Part shown: positions 1-9,364 of the stretch, piece by piece | How the letters are laid out: each line of letters begins with the position of its first letter | Numbering within the stretch: position 1 is the stretch's first letter | Assembly: GCF_900108945.1 (NCBI RefSeq) | Contig: NZ_FNYE01000025.1 | Span: 58,311-122,310 of the forward strand | Length of the DNA: 64,000 nucleotides | Source: Paraburkholderia diazotrophica | GTDB taxonomy: Bacteria; Pseudomonadota; Gammaproteobacteria; Burkholderiales; Burkholderiaceae | Direction of reading: 5' to 3' | Translations under genes and position numbers: made by a program | Notes under the pieces: generated by a model | Database searches by the model: none | What the model saw: the letters and a program-made list of their open reading frames with translations, nothing else | Told to the model about the DNA's origin: nothing

Positions 1-200
1 GTCGGCTTCGTCGCGTTCATGTCTTCGACTGCGAGCGTGATGCCGTTCTGGAAGTCCTTGCCGTAGTGCGCCTGTGCGCCCGTCATCGGGCCGGCGAAGC
101 CGATTTTCACGTCTTCGACTTGCTGAGCGTGCGCAGTCCCCGCCAGCGACATGGTCGCGAACAGCGTCGCGCCTGCCAGCTTTTTCATCGTGTTTTGCAT
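1..200 (-). CDS. Branched-chain amino-acid ABC transporter substrate-binding protein, N-terminal part (runs off the window)
   Basis: The minus-strand frame starts with ATG at 198-200 and runs to the window edge, giving about 66 residues. It begins with a Sec signal peptide (two Lys, a hydrophobic core, then a cleavage site after ...GTAHA) followed by QQVEDVKIGFAGPMTGAQAH, the opening typical of LivJ/LivK-type periplasmic binding proteins. A purine-rich ribosome site (AAGGAGA) precedes the ATG. The protein probably delivers leucine-type amino acids or a related solute to an inner-membrane LivHMGF complex. The rest of the gene lies outside the window, so neither substrate nor operon partners can be judged. 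It is transcribed in the same direction as putA upstream of it but is probably a separate unit. Confidence 0.85.
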   Translation of the reverse strand, partial: MQNTMKKLAGATLFATMSLAGTAHAQQVEDVKIGFAGPMTGAQAHYGKDFQNGITLAVEDMNATKP

Positions 201-288
201 ATCTTCTCCTTGGTACCAGGTGTGGACGGCGCGGTGATCGGGGTCGCCGTCTCGCGCCATTTTTTTGAATCAATCAAGCGAGGTTCGC

Positions 289-3200
289 TCAGCCGATCGT
301 CATCAAATTCGCATTACCGCCTGCTGCTGCCGTATTCACGCTGACCGAACGTTCCGTCAACAGACGTTCGAGTGCGTAATCCTCATCGCCGCTCTCCAGC
401 GCGCGCGCCGCAACGCCCTGCACCGAAACGATCGGCCCCGCGCGCTTCGCGACATCCTTCACGAGCGTCAGCAGTTCGTCGCTGTCGCCTTCGAAGAGCA
501 CGGCATCGAACGATGCTTCCGCGCTCTTCTTCACGCTCGCATACTGCTTCAGCGTGGCGGGCAGCGCGGCATACAGCTGCTCGCCCGCCGCGCCTTCGAA
601 CAGCGCCTTGTTGCCCGTCGCGAGTGCGGCCGCGAACTGCACGCGTGCACCGCTTGCCGTCGACGCAACGCACAGCACCGTGCCGCGCGCGCCGAGCGTG
701 TACGTGTTGCGCTCGCCCGTCGGACCGGACAGCACGGCCGTCGCGCCCGCCGGGATGTGCGCGAGGTAGCCGTCGCAGCGCGCGGCCAGCACCGGCTCGC
801 GTTCCGCGATCAGCCAGTCGCGCAGCGCCGTCAGCGCAGCGGCAGGATTATCGCTTGTCGCGCCGCCGGCTGCACCATTCGATGCGCCGCTCGATGCACC
901 ATTCAGCGCGCCTTGCGAGGCATCGACCATCAGCGTCTGCGCAAGCGACTTCGGCAAGCCCGCCGGACGCGTCGCGAGCAGACGTTGCAGATAGAGCGCG
1001 CCGCCCGCTTTCGGCCCCGTGCCCGACAACCCTTCGCCGCCGAACGGCTGCACGCCGACGACCGCGCCGATCACGTTGCGGTTCACGTAGATGTTGCCCA
1101 CGTGCGCGCGGCTGATCACATGCGCGATCGTTTCGTCGATACGCGTGTGGATGCCGAGGGTCAGTCCGTAACCCGTCGTGCGGATCTGTTCGAGCAGCTT
1201 GTCGAGCGCGCTGCGGCGATAACGCACGACATGCAGCACCGGACCGAACACTTCGCGCTTCAGTTCGTCGATGCTGTCGAGTTCGATCAGCGTCGGCGGC
1301 ACGAACGTACCGGCTGCGCAGGCGTCCGGTGTCGGCAGCTGCGTGACCTTGCGGCCCTTCTCGCGCATCGCCGCGATGTGCGCGTCGATACCGCGCTTCG
1401 CTTCCGCGTCGATCACGGGACCGACGTCGATCGACAGACGGTCCGGATTGCCGACGGCGAGTTCCTTCATCGCGCCCGTCAGCATTTCGAGCGTGCGGTC
1501 CGCGACGTCGTCCTGCAGGCAGAGAACGCGCAGCGCCGAACAACGTTGACCGGCCGAATCGAACGACGATTGCAGCACGTCCGCGACGACCTGTTCCGCG
1601 AGCGCCGACGAATCGACGATCATCGCGTTCTGGCCGCCCGTTTCGGCGATCAGCGGAATCGGCTTGCCTTCGGGGTCGAGCCGGTTCGACAGCGTCTTGT
1701 TGATGAGGCGTGCGACTTCCGTCGAACCCGTGAACATCACGGCACGCGTACGGGCATCGGCGACCAGCGCAGCGCCGACCGTTTCGCCATCGCCCGGCAG
1801 CAGTTGCACCGCGCCTGCGGGCACGCCCGCTTCGCGCAGAATGCGCACGGCTTGCGCGGCGATCAGCGGCGTCTGCTCAGCGGGCTTCGCGAGCACCGTG
1901 TTGCCCGCTGCGAGCGCGGCAGCCACCTGGCCCATGAAGATCGCCAGCGGGAAGTTCCACGGGCTGATACACACGACGGGACCGAGCGGACGATGCGTGT
2001 CGTTCGAGAACTCGTCGCGAATCTGCGCCGAGTAGTAGCGCAGGAAGTCGATTGCTTCGCGGATTTCAGCGACGGCGTTCGGCAGCGACTTGCCCGCTTC
2101 GCGCACGACGAGGCCCATCAGCGTGTGCATCTGCGCTTCGAGCAGATCGGCGGCACGCGCGAGACAATCGGCGCGCGCTTCGACGGGCGTCGCCTGCCAG
2201 ATCGGCGCAGCGGCGACTGCATGCGCGAGCGCGGCGCCCACATGTTCCGGCGTCGCTTCGACGACGGTGCCGACGATGTCGCGATGATCCGACGGATTGC
2301 GCACGTCGCGTGCATTGCCGACGGCAATCTCGTTGTCTTCGAGCATCGGCGCAGCGCGCCACGGATGATTCGCGCTTGCCAGCAACGCCGACGACAGCGA
2401 CGCGAGACGATGCTCGTTCGACAGGTCGAGGCCCATCGAATTGCTGCGCTCGGCGCCATACAGATTGCGCGGCAGCGGAATCTTCGCGTGCGGTGCGCCG
2501 AGCGGCATGATCTTCGATGCTTCTTCAATAGGATCGGCGACGAGGTCCTTGATGGGCACGCTTTCGTCAGCGATACGGTTCACGAACGACGTGTTCGCGC
2601 CGTTCTCCAGCAGACGGCGCACGAGATACGCGAGCAGCGTTTCGTGCGTGCCGACGGGTGCATACACACGGCACGGACGGTTCAGCTTGTCGCGGCCCGT
2701 GACTTCTTCGTAAAGCGGCTCGCCCATGCCGTGCAGACACTGGAACTCGTACTGGCCGGGATAGTAGTTGCCGCCCGCGAGGTGATAGATCGCCGACAGC
2801 GTGTGCGCATTGTGCGTCGCGAACTGCGGATAGACGGCATCGGGTGCGCCGAGCAGCTTCTTTGCGCACGCGAGGTACGACACGTCCGTGTAGATCTTGC
2901 GCGTGTACACGGGATAGCCTTCGAGTCCATCCACTTGTGCGCGCTTGATTTCCGTATCCCAGTACGCGCCCTTCACGAGGCGCACCATGATGCGGTGACG
3001 GCTGCGGCGCGCCAGATCGACGATGTAGTCGATCACGAACGGGCAGCGCTTCTGATACGCCTGCACGACGAAGCCGATACCGTTCCAGCCTTGCAGTTCG
3101 GGATCGAAGCACAGCGCTTCGAGCAGATCGAGCGAAATCTCCAGACGGTCTGCTTCTTCCGCGTCGATGTTCAGGCCGATGTCGTAGCGGCGCGCGAGGA

Positions 3201-4263
3201 TCGCGAGCGCGCGCACGCGCGGCAGCAACTCGCTCATCGTGCGTTCCTGCTGCGAACGCGAGTAGCGCGCATGCAGCGCCGACAGCTTGATCGAAATGCC
3301 CGGGCCTTCGTAGATGCCACGGCCGCCCGCAGCCTTGCCGATCGCATGGATCGCCTGCTCGTATGACGCGTAGTAGCGCTGCGCGTCGGCTTCCGTCGTC
3401 GCGGCTTCGCCGAGCATGTCGTACGAGTAGCGGAAGCCGCGCGCCTCGAACTTGCGGCTGTTCGCGAGCGCTTCGGAGATGTTCTCGCCCGTGACGAACT
3501 GCTCGCCCATCAGGCGCATCGCCATGTCGACGCCCTTGCGGATCAGCGGCTCGCCGCCCTTGCCGATCATGCGCGTCAACGCCGACGACAGACCCGTTTC
3601 GCTATTCGTCGTCACCAGCTTGCCGGTGATCATCAGGCCCCACGTCGCGGCGTTCACGAACAGCGACGGCGCATGGCCGACGTGCGAGCGCCAGTCGCCC
3701 TTGCTGATCTTGTCGCGGATCAGCGCGTCACGGGTCGCGCGGTCGGGAATGCGCAGCAGCGCTTCGGCGAGACACATCAGCGCGACGCCTTCCTGGCTCG
3801 ACAGCGAAAACTCGTGAATCAGCCCTTCGACGCCGCCGCCCGAACGCTTGCCTCGCAGCGCTTCGACGAGCTTGCTCGCCATCGCCTGCACGTCGCTCGC
3901 GATGTTCGCGGGCAGACGCGCCTGGCCGATCAGGAACGGCACGCACTCCGGCTCGGGACGACGGTAAGCCGCCGTGATCGCCGCGCGCAACACAGATTGC
4001 GGCTGCACGCTCTGCGCGAATTCGAGGAACGGATGCGTTGCGTCGCTCTCGTCGGAATCGACGGCGGCGCCGTCGGCCAGCTCGGTTGCGCCGTGATGGC
4101 CCGACAGTTCGGCAGGCAGTTGACCGTGCTCGATCTTCTCGAGGTAAGCGAAGATCGCCTGCTTGATCAGCCAGTGCGGAGTGCGTTCGAGACGCGCGGC
4201 GGCATCTTTCAGCCGGGTACGCAAAAGGTCGTCGACCTTGACGCCAAGGGTGGTGCTCGCCAT
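289..4263 (-). CDS. putA: Trifunctional PutA: transcriptional regulator / proline dehydrogenase / P5C dehydrogenase
   Basis: 1324 residues, the size of trifunctional PutA (E. coli about 1320). Residues about 1-45 form a ribbon-helix-helix DNA-binding domain (TTLGVKVDDLLRTRLKDAA), so the protein probably represses its own gene. The proline dehydrogenase barrel follows (about 190-500) and oxidises proline with FAD, passing electrons to quinone at the membrane. The aldehyde-dehydrogenase half (about 600-1060) oxidises the intermediate to glutamate. Its general base Glu874 (AETGGQNA) and nucleophile Cys908 (GQRCSA) are both present. A C-terminal extension to 1324, with an Ala/Gly/Ser-rich linker (GALNGASSGASNGAAGGA), resembles the long-PutA C-terminal domain. 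The ATG start keeps the whole DNA-binding domain. Two inverted GTTGCA sites lie about 80-105 bp upstream. Confidence 0.97.
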   Translation of the reverse strand: MASTTLGVKVDDLLRTRLKDAAARLERTPHWLIKQAIFAYLEKIEHGQLPAELSGHHGATELADGAAVDSDESDATHPFLEFAQSVQPQSVLRAAITAAYRRPEPECVPFLIGQARLPANIASDVQAMASKLVEALRGKRSGGGVEGLIHEFSLSSQEGVALMCLAEALLRIPDRATRDALIRDKISKGDWRSHVGHAPSLFVNAATWGLMITGKLVTTNSETGLSSALTRMIGKGGEPLIRKGVDMAMRLMGEQFVTGENISEALANSRKFEARGFRYSYDMLGEAATTEADAQRYYASYEQAIHAIGKAAGGRGIYEGPGISIKLSALHARYSRSQQERTMSELLPRVRALAILARRYDIGLNIDAEEADRLEISLDLLEALCFDPELQGWNGIGFVVQAYQKRCPFVIDYIVDLARRSRHRIMVRLVKGAYWDTEIKRAQVDGLEGYPVYTRKIYTDVSYLACAKKLLGAPDAVYPQFATHNAHTLSAIYHLAGGNYYPGQYEFQCLHGMGEPLYEEVTGRDKLNRPCRVYAPVGTHETLLAYLVRRLLENGANTSFVNRIADESVPIKDLVADPIEEASKIMPLGAPHAKIPLPRNLYGAERSNSMGLDLSNEHRLASLSSALLASANHPWRAAPMLEDNEIAVGNARDVRNPSDHRDIVGTVVEATPEHVGAALAHAVAAAPIWQATPVEARADCLARAADLLEAQMHTLMGLVVREAGKSLPNAVAEIREAIDFLRYYSAQIRDEFSNDTHRPLGPVVCISPWNFPLAIFMGQVAAALAAGNTVLAKPAEQTPLIAAQAVRILREAGVPAGAVQLLPGDGETVGAALVADARTRAVMFTGSTEVARLINKTLSNRLDPEGKPIPLIAETGGQNAMIVDSSALAEQVVADVLQSSFDSAGQRCSALRVLCLQDDVADRTLEMLTGAMKELAVGNPDRLSIDVGPVIDAEAKRGIDAHIAAMREKGRKVTQLPTPDACAAGTFVPPTLIELDSIDELKREVFGPVLHVVRYRRSALDKLLEQIRTTGYGLTLGIHTRIDETIAHVISRAHVGNIYVNRNVIGAVVGVQPFGGEGLSGTGPKAGGALYLQRLLATRPAGLPKSLAQTLMVDASQGALNGASSGASNGAAGGATSDNPAAALTALRDWLIAEREPVLAARCDGYLAHIPAGATAVLSGPTGERNTYTLGARGTVLCVASTASGARVQFAAALATGNKALFEGAAGEQLYAALPATLKQYASVKKSAEASFDAVLFEGDSDELLTLVKDVAKRAGPIVSVQGVAARALESGDEDYALERLLTERSVSVNTAAAGGNANLMTIG

Positions 4264-4339
4264 GTTTCCTTCTTCATTGCCGGACGGACGCCGGCCAAAG
4301 ACTAAAAAGTTGGGCGAATCGTACCCCTCTCAATAAAAA

Positions 4340-4370
4340 GGTGCAACCAGTTCGATGAATCGGTTGCACC
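4340..4370. promoter_or_regulatory. Probable PutA operator (inverted GTTGCA pair)
   Basis: An inverted repeat GGTGCAACC (4340-4348) and GGTTGCACC (4362-4370), centres 22 bp apart (two helical turns), sits about 80 bp upstream of putA. Each arm carries GTTGCA or its complement. GTTGCA is the core reported for E. coli PutA ribbon-helix-helix binding, and this PutA keeps that domain. The site could form a hairpin instead, but no T-run follows it. Confidence 0.65.
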
Positions 4371-4571
4371 CTTCGGCAAGCCTTGCTGCACAAGGGTTTG
4401 CAGTCTAAGTGCACCGTTCCGATGCACGCGGTTGCGCTCGGTGTTTTCCCTGGATGGGTTTTATCTCGACGCCCCCTTATCGAAAGCGGAATCGCGCCGT
4501 TATACCGGTCATGAAATGCGCAGCGATGCACGGTACGGGGTTCGCAGTCTCGCTAAAACGGGGTGGCCGGA

Positions 4572-4733
4572 ATGGAAAAGTGGATCGTGGTAACGGGAAT
4601 CTGGATGATGTTCGCGTCGTGCATGGTGCTGTTCATCCGTGGCGCCACGGGCTCTTCGCGTAACGAATTGCAGCCCGTCGAAGTGAAAGACGACGAGCGC
4701 GATGCGAAGCAGCCGGAGTCTTTTCGGGTCTGA
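4572..4733 (+). CDS. Small single-pass membrane protein, 53 residues, unknown function
   Basis: ATG at 4572 to TGA at 4731-4733 encodes 53 residues. The N-terminal half (WIVVTGIWMMFASCMVLFI) is one hydrophobic helix; the C-terminal half is charged and hydrophilic (VEVKDDERDAKQPESF). This is the layout of a bitopic inner-membrane mini-protein with a charged tail. It is the only plus-strand gene between putA and the YeiH-like transporter. The ribosome site (GGGTGGCCGG) is weak. No function can be assigned. The case for a real gene rests on the clean hydrophobic/charged layout and isolated intergenic position; conservation was not tested. Confidence 0.55.
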   Translation: MEKWIVVTGIWMMFASCMVLFIRGATGSSRNELQPVEVKDDERDAKQPESFRV

Positions 4734-5055
4734 GGGCCGAGCGCGTCTTTCAAGCGTTGATGCACGTACGACGCGGGCGCGCCTTTGACTGACGGTGCGT
4801 TGTCGCGCCCGATGGGTCAGCAGTGCCGGGGCGAGAACCGGCAGCAACTGTCGCGAGGCGCGACGAGCCGATCGTGCACGACGCACAACCGGCTGTCGGC
4901 AACGCTCGCGCTGAATCCCGAACTGAATACAGCGAGGCCCGGAATGCTCTGCTCAAGTGAATGCCGATCGTCGGCGCGGAACCGGCAGTCCGCGCAGCAA
5001 GACCGACGCGCGTCGGGCTGCGCGCCGATGTTGTCGTCGAGAACCGCGGGTGCGC
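4734..5055. other. Intergenic stretch with nothing recognised
   Basis: About 320 bp between the mini-protein and the end of the YeiH-like gene. No convincing ORF, hairpin terminator or repeat was seen; the possible frames here have neither ribosome sites nor family features. Confidence 0.5.
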
Positions 5056-6480
5056 TCACGAGCCCTGTCCCAAGCTATTCCAATACGGTGCGAACACGTG
5101 CGCGGACAGCGCGTAGCCGATGGCGATATTGACAGCCACGCCGACGGTGAACGCGATAAACGGCTTCACGCCCGTCGCCGCCAGCGACCGGATGCGTGTC
5201 GCCAGCCCGATGCTGAAGAAGCAGAAGATAAACGCCCATGTGCGCAACGCGGTAATCGGCGCGACGAACTCCGGCGTGACCACCTTGCGATAGTCGGCGA
5301 GCGAGTAATGGCTCGCGATCCACGTGACGAGTGCCGACGCAATCACGAAGCCGATCACGAACTTCGGAAAGCGCGCCCAGATCTCGCGCGCATCGGCTTT
5401 CGTCGCAACGCCGTTTTCATCGGATTCCCAGCGCGTCGTCGCGACGATCGCCAGCAGGAAGGCCCAGATGCCGATCCAGATGTCGCGGCCCACCACCTTC
5501 ATCAACGTGAACGCCTGAAGCGACGCCTCCGGTGCGCCCGCAATCGCGCTGCCCGTGTGCTTCGCGAAGTCGCCGTAGGCTTGCGCGGCGGCGATGCCCG
5601 CAGCGTCCGCAAATTCGGAGGTGCCGATCCATGCGCCCGCAACGGCCGTCGATAGACCGAGCGAGCGCGACACGAACGGCAACACGAAGATCATCACGAT
5701 CGCCCACAGGATCACGAGTGTGATCGCTACCGACGCATGTTCGCGCTTCGCGCGCACTGCGCCCGCAATCGCGATCGACGCGGATACGCCGCACACCGCG
5801 CCGCCGACGCCAAGCACTGCGGCGAAGCGCTTGTCCAATCCGAACGCCTTGGCGGCGAAGAAAATCACGAAGAACGTGACGAGCGAGACGATCGTCGCCT
5901 GTCCGACGGCGACGGGGCCCGCCCAGACGAGCAGCGTGAACGGCAGCGTCGCGCCGAGCAGCACGATGCCCACCTTGATGTAAAACTCGACGCGCAATCC
6001 CGCTGAGAACCATTCAGGGAGCCGGAATACGTTCGAAATCAGCAGTCCCAACGCGAGCGCGACGAGCGGCGGCTCGAGGTTGTACTTCGATGCATGGGCC
6101 CACGCGCCCACTTCAAAAATCAGGATCGACGCGATAAACAGAATCGCGAACGACGGCAAAAAGTGTGCGACCCGTTGCTTGAGCGCGGAGAGGCTCACGC
6201 CGAACAGCGCGGCAAACACGATGAACAGCGCGACATAGTTCGGCAGATGCTTCGCGAAGTCTTTCCCGGCCGCGCCGACGTCGGACCATTTCGCGGGCGC
6301 CGTCGCAAGCCATTTGATGCTGCTGCCCGACGCGAACAGCGCCCACGCGACGACGATCACCAGCAGGCCGACCCACACGGCCCACCAGTCCTCCGTCGAG
6401 AAGAGTCCGCCGCCGCGCACTGTGCGTGCGGGTTGCGATGGCTGCGCGCCTGCCGGCAAGGTGCGTTTCGTATCGCTCAT
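5056..6480 (-). CDS. YeiH-family (UPF0324) putative sulfate/anion exporter
   Basis: 474 residues, a polytopic membrane protein of the YeiH/UPF0324 family. After a soluble N-terminal tail of about 35 residues come some ten hydrophobic segments, including the family signatures VLGVGGAVCGVSASIAIAGA, GAWIGTSEFADAAGIAAAQA and the C-terminal FCFFSIGLATRIRSLA. Members are annotated as putative sulfate exporters on limited evidence and sit in the inner membrane. The protein is longer than E. coli YeiH (about 350) because of the N-terminal tail and an extra hydrophobic segment. The start (ATG at 6480) is the only clear one. It is transcribed alone, with no regulator beside it, so the true substrate is unknown. 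Confidence 0.85.
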   Translation of the reverse strand: MSDTKRTLPAGAQPSQPARTVRGGGLFSTEDWWAVWVGLLVIVVAWALFASGSSIKWLATAPAKWSDVGAAGKDFAKHLPNYVALFIVFAALFGVSLSALKQRVAHFLPSFAILFIASILIFEVGAWAHASKYNLEPPLVALALGLLISNVFRLPEWFSAGLRVEFYIKVGIVLLGATLPFTLLVWAGPVAVGQATIVSLVTFFVIFFAAKAFGLDKRFAAVLGVGGAVCGVSASIAIAGAVRAKREHASVAITLVILWAIVMIFVLPFVSRSLGLSTAVAGAWIGTSEFADAAGIAAAQAYGDFAKHTGSAIAGAPEASLQAFTLMKVVGRDIWIGIWAFLLAIVATTRWESDENGVATKADAREIWARFPKFVIGFVIASALVTWIASHYSLADYRKVVTPEFVAPITALRTWAFIFCFFSIGLATRIRSLAATGVKPFIAFTVGVAVNIAIGYALSAHVFAPYWNSLGQGS

Positions 6481-6661
6481 TGCATTGCCCCGGTAGAAGA
6501 GGTTGTGGCGCGAAGGCGTTATCGATTGTTATGAAACATGCGCCGATCCGGCGAAATATAGTCGAGCGAAAACGCGAAACGAAACGACCTTTTGCTCTAT
6601 CGATATGACTTGAAGGGATTTGCAGGCAGATGCGTGCAAGAAGCGTGCGGCGAGTGCGCGA

Positions 6662-8920
6662 CTAGATGTCGAGAGGATCGACTTCGATGCTCCAGCGCAG
6701 CACGCCCTTGATCGTGCGCAGCGCAGGCTGCCATGCACGCAACGTCGCCTGCAGCGCCGCGCGCGATGCGCTTTCGACCAGCAGTTGCGCGCGATGCACA
6801 TGCATCACCTTGACAATGGTGAGCGGCACGGCGTCGTAGACGGTCACGCGGGCGGCGGCGGGAATGTCGGCGAGCGCCCCCGCAGCCTGTTGCAGGAAGG
6901 TGAGCGAGGCGTCCAGCGTGCGGCCCTCGGCGCGCAGCATCGCCTGATAGACGAATGGCGGCAGATGCGCGTCGCGGCGCTCGGCAAGCGTCGAATTGGC
7001 GAAGCCGATGTAATCGTGGCAAGCCAGCGCGTGATACAGCGCGTGCCGCGCATAGCGCGTCTGCACGAGCACTTCGCCCGGCAGGCCGGCGCGGCCCGCG
7101 CGGCCGCTCACCTGCATCAGCTGCGCGAAAAGCCGTTCGCTCGCGCGGAAATCGTGCGAGAAGAGCGCGGTGTCGGCGTTCAGCACGCCGACCAGCGACA
7201 CGCGCCGGAAATCGTGCCCTTTCGCGATCATCTGCGTGCCAACCAGGATATCGATCTCGCCGGCATGAACATCGGAGAAAAGCGCCTGGGCGCTGCCTTT
7301 GCGACGCGTGCTGTCGGCGTCGATGCGCAGCACGCGCGCGCCCGGAACGGCGCTCGCCAGCGCTTCCTCGACGCGCTGCGTGCCGCGCCCGAGCGGCGCG
7401 ATATCGACGTTCCCGCATTCCGGGCACGAGCGAGGAATACGCGATTCCCAGCCGCAGTGGTGACAGCGCAGCGCGCGTTCGGGCTTGTGCAGCACGACGT
7501 AGGCGCTGCAGCGCGGACAGCCCGCGACCCAGCCGCAAGCGTCGCACGCGAGCTGCGGCGCGTAGCCGCGACGGTTCAGGAACACGAGGCTTTGCTCGCC
7601 GCGTTCGAGCCGCGTTTTCAGCGCCGCGATCAGCGGGCCGGATAGCCCTTCGACGGATGCGCGTCCGCGCCGCCGTTCGTCCTCGAGGTCGATGAGCCGG
7701 ACGCTCGGCAAGGCTGCATCGGCGACAGCGCGGCGCGATAAGGTCAGTCGCTTGTAGCGCCCCTGCTCGACCTGCCACCAGCTTTCCAGCGACGGCGTCG
7801 CCGATCCCAGCACGACGGGCACGCCAAGCTGTTTCGCGCGCCAGACGGCGAGATCGCGCGCCGAATAGCGCAAGCCTTCCTGCTGCTTGTACGCGGGGTC
7901 GTGCTCCTCGTCGACGACGATGATCGACAGATGCGGCAGCGATGCCAGCACCGCGAGCCGCGTGCCGAGCACGATGCGCGCGCGCCCTGTGTGCGCGGCG
8001 AACCAGTTGCGGGCGCGCTCGCCTTCGGCCAGGCCGCTGTGCAAGGTGATGATCGCGGTATCGTCCATCGACGCAAAGCGCGCGCGGAACGCTGCTTCGA
8101 ACTGCGGCGTGAGGTTGATCTCCGGCACGAGCACGAGCGCCTGTGCCTGCGGATTCGCCGCCAGCAGCGCCGCCAGCGCGCGCAAGTACACCTCCGTCTT
8201 GCCGCTACCCGTCACGCCGTGCAGCAGAAATGGCGCGAAGCCTTGCGCGTCGCGGATGGCTTCGAAGGCGGCCGTTTGTTCGTCGGTGAGCGTCGGCAGC
8301 GTTGAGTTCTGCGCAGCGTGATGCTGTGAACGAAGCGGTGCGGCGGAATCGATTACGTCGAGCGCGACCCAGCCTTCGGCTTGCCACGCTTCGAGCGTCG
8401 CGATGGCCTTTGGATGCAGCGCGCGGGCATCGGCGGCAGGCAGCGACTCCACTGCCGCCAACGCAGCCGCAAGACGGCGCAGCGCGCTCGCGCGGGCGGG
8501 CAGCGCGTCCGGCAACGCGGCGCGGCCAGCGGGCAGCAAACGGTAGTGCTCTTCGGGCGCCAGCAGCCGCGCCCAGCGCGCCGCGTCACGCAATGCCTGA
8601 GGCAGCGCCGGCAACGCGACTTCGCCGATACCGCGCTGGTAGTAATCGGCGGCGAACTGCGCGAGTTGCAGCCAGTGTCCGGAAAGCGGGGGACACGCGG
8701 CGCACACGCCGGCCACGGACTTCAGACGATCGGGCGGCACTTCGCTGTGAGCGGTCACTTCGGCGATGAGCCCCACCACGTGGCGCTTTCCGAACGGCAC
8801 GCTGACGAGCATCCCCGGCGCCGGCAATAGCGCGGCGTCGCAGCGGTAGTCGAAGAGCGTCGGTAGCGGGTGATCGAGCGCGACGCGGACATAGGTGCGC
8901 GTCAGATCGTCGATCCGCAT
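6662..8920 (-). CDS. priA: Primosomal protein N' (PriA replication-restart helicase)
   Basis: About 752 residues. PriA recognises stalled or repaired forks and reloads the replisome away from oriC. The N-terminal DNA-binding part is followed by a superfamily-2 helicase core with Walker A (GVTGSGKTEVYL) and a DEEH box (VVDEEHDPAYKQQEG). Two zinc sites made of paired cysteines follow (CDACGWVAGCPRC and CHHCGW...CPEC), which is diagnostic for PriA. The C-terminal half has the helicase motifs GTQMIAKGHDF and QVSGRAGRAG. An in-frame GTG lies two codons further upstream (8926); the ATG at 8920 was chosen, with no strong ribosome site for either. The promoter region contains two DnaA boxes. Confidence 0.97.
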   Translation of the reverse strand: MRIDDLTRTYVRVALDHPLPTLFDYRCDAALLPAPGMLVSVPFGKRHVVGLIAEVTAHSEVPPDRLKSVAGVCAACPPLSGHWLQLAQFAADYYQRGIGEVALPALPQALRDAARWARLLAPEEHYRLLPAGRAALPDALPARASALRRLAAALAAVESLPAADARALHPKAIATLEAWQAEGWVALDVIDSAAPLRSQHHAAQNSTLPTLTDEQTAAFEAIRDAQGFAPFLLHGVTGSGKTEVYLRALAALLAANPQAQALVLVPEINLTPQFEAAFRARFASMDDTAIITLHSGLAEGERARNWFAAHTGRARIVLGTRLAVLASLPHLSIIVVDEEHDPAYKQQEGLRYSARDLAVWRAKQLGVPVVLGSATPSLESWWQVEQGRYKRLTLSRRAVADAALPSVRLIDLEDERRRGRASVEGLSGPLIAALKTRLERGEQSLVFLNRRGYAPQLACDACGWVAGCPRCSAYVVLHKPERALRCHHCGWESRIPRSCPECGNVDIAPLGRGTQRVEEALASAVPGARVLRIDADSTRRKGSAQALFSDVHAGEIDILVGTQMIAKGHDFRRVSLVGVLNADTALFSHDFRASERLFAQLMQVSGRAGRAGLPGEVLVQTRYARHALYHALACHDYIGFANSTLAERRDAHLPPFVYQAMLRAEGRTLDASLTFLQQAAGALADIPAAARVTVYDAVPLTIVKVMHVHRAQLLVESASRAALQATLRAWQPALRTIKGVLRWSIEVDPLDI

Positions 8921-9364
8921 GGCCACCGGGCGCTGGAAATGTTATTCACAGGCTGACAGGTACTAAGGCCATACTTAAAGTAAAACTTCAATTTCGGCGC
9001 TAAGCTTTGAATTTGCATCGACAATTGCGCCCCGGCCGCCCCGCCTGTGGATAACTTTGTTGAGAACTCGGTCCGAATGCGCCGAAGACCGCGCCACGCG
9101 GGCCTCTCTGTGGGATACCGCACATTTGTCTTAAGATTCGCAAAGCCTTATCACTCAAGGGATTGGCCAAAAAACCCTGGTTATTTCGAGCCCGGCGCGA
9201 CAATCAATCCCTCTACTGCGGCGCAACGTGACAAATGTGCATAAGTCAAGTCTTGACAACGTCGAGAGCGCCATTGGGCGGTCTATGGAACGCTAATTTC
9301 CCCTTCGGCCGAGAGCCGGCGTCGCTGCGTCGCAACAAAACGGTCACATTGCGATGAACCGGCC
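8921..9364. other. Gap between hemE and priA
   Basis: 444 bp containing the two DnaA boxes and the presumed priA promoter. Next to the hemE stop there is a short GCCGGC/GCCGG inverted repeat without a T-tract. No gene was recognised. Confidence 0.5.
8942..9054. promoter_or_regulatory. Two DnaA boxes upstream of priA
   Basis: TTATTCACA at 8942-8950 fits the DnaA-box consensus TTWTNCACA, and TGTGGATAA at 9046-9054 is the exact reverse complement of TTATCCACA. Both lie in the 444-bp gap between the hemE 3' end and the priA start, 22 and about 126 bp from priA. No trinucleotide unwinding element is seen here, so regulation of priA or DnaA titration is more likely than an origin. Confidence 0.55.

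Noticed and set aside
265..3366. 1033-residue open frame opposite putA
   Set aside because: Arg/His-rich shadow of a high-GC gene; no domain, and putA is certain on the other strand.
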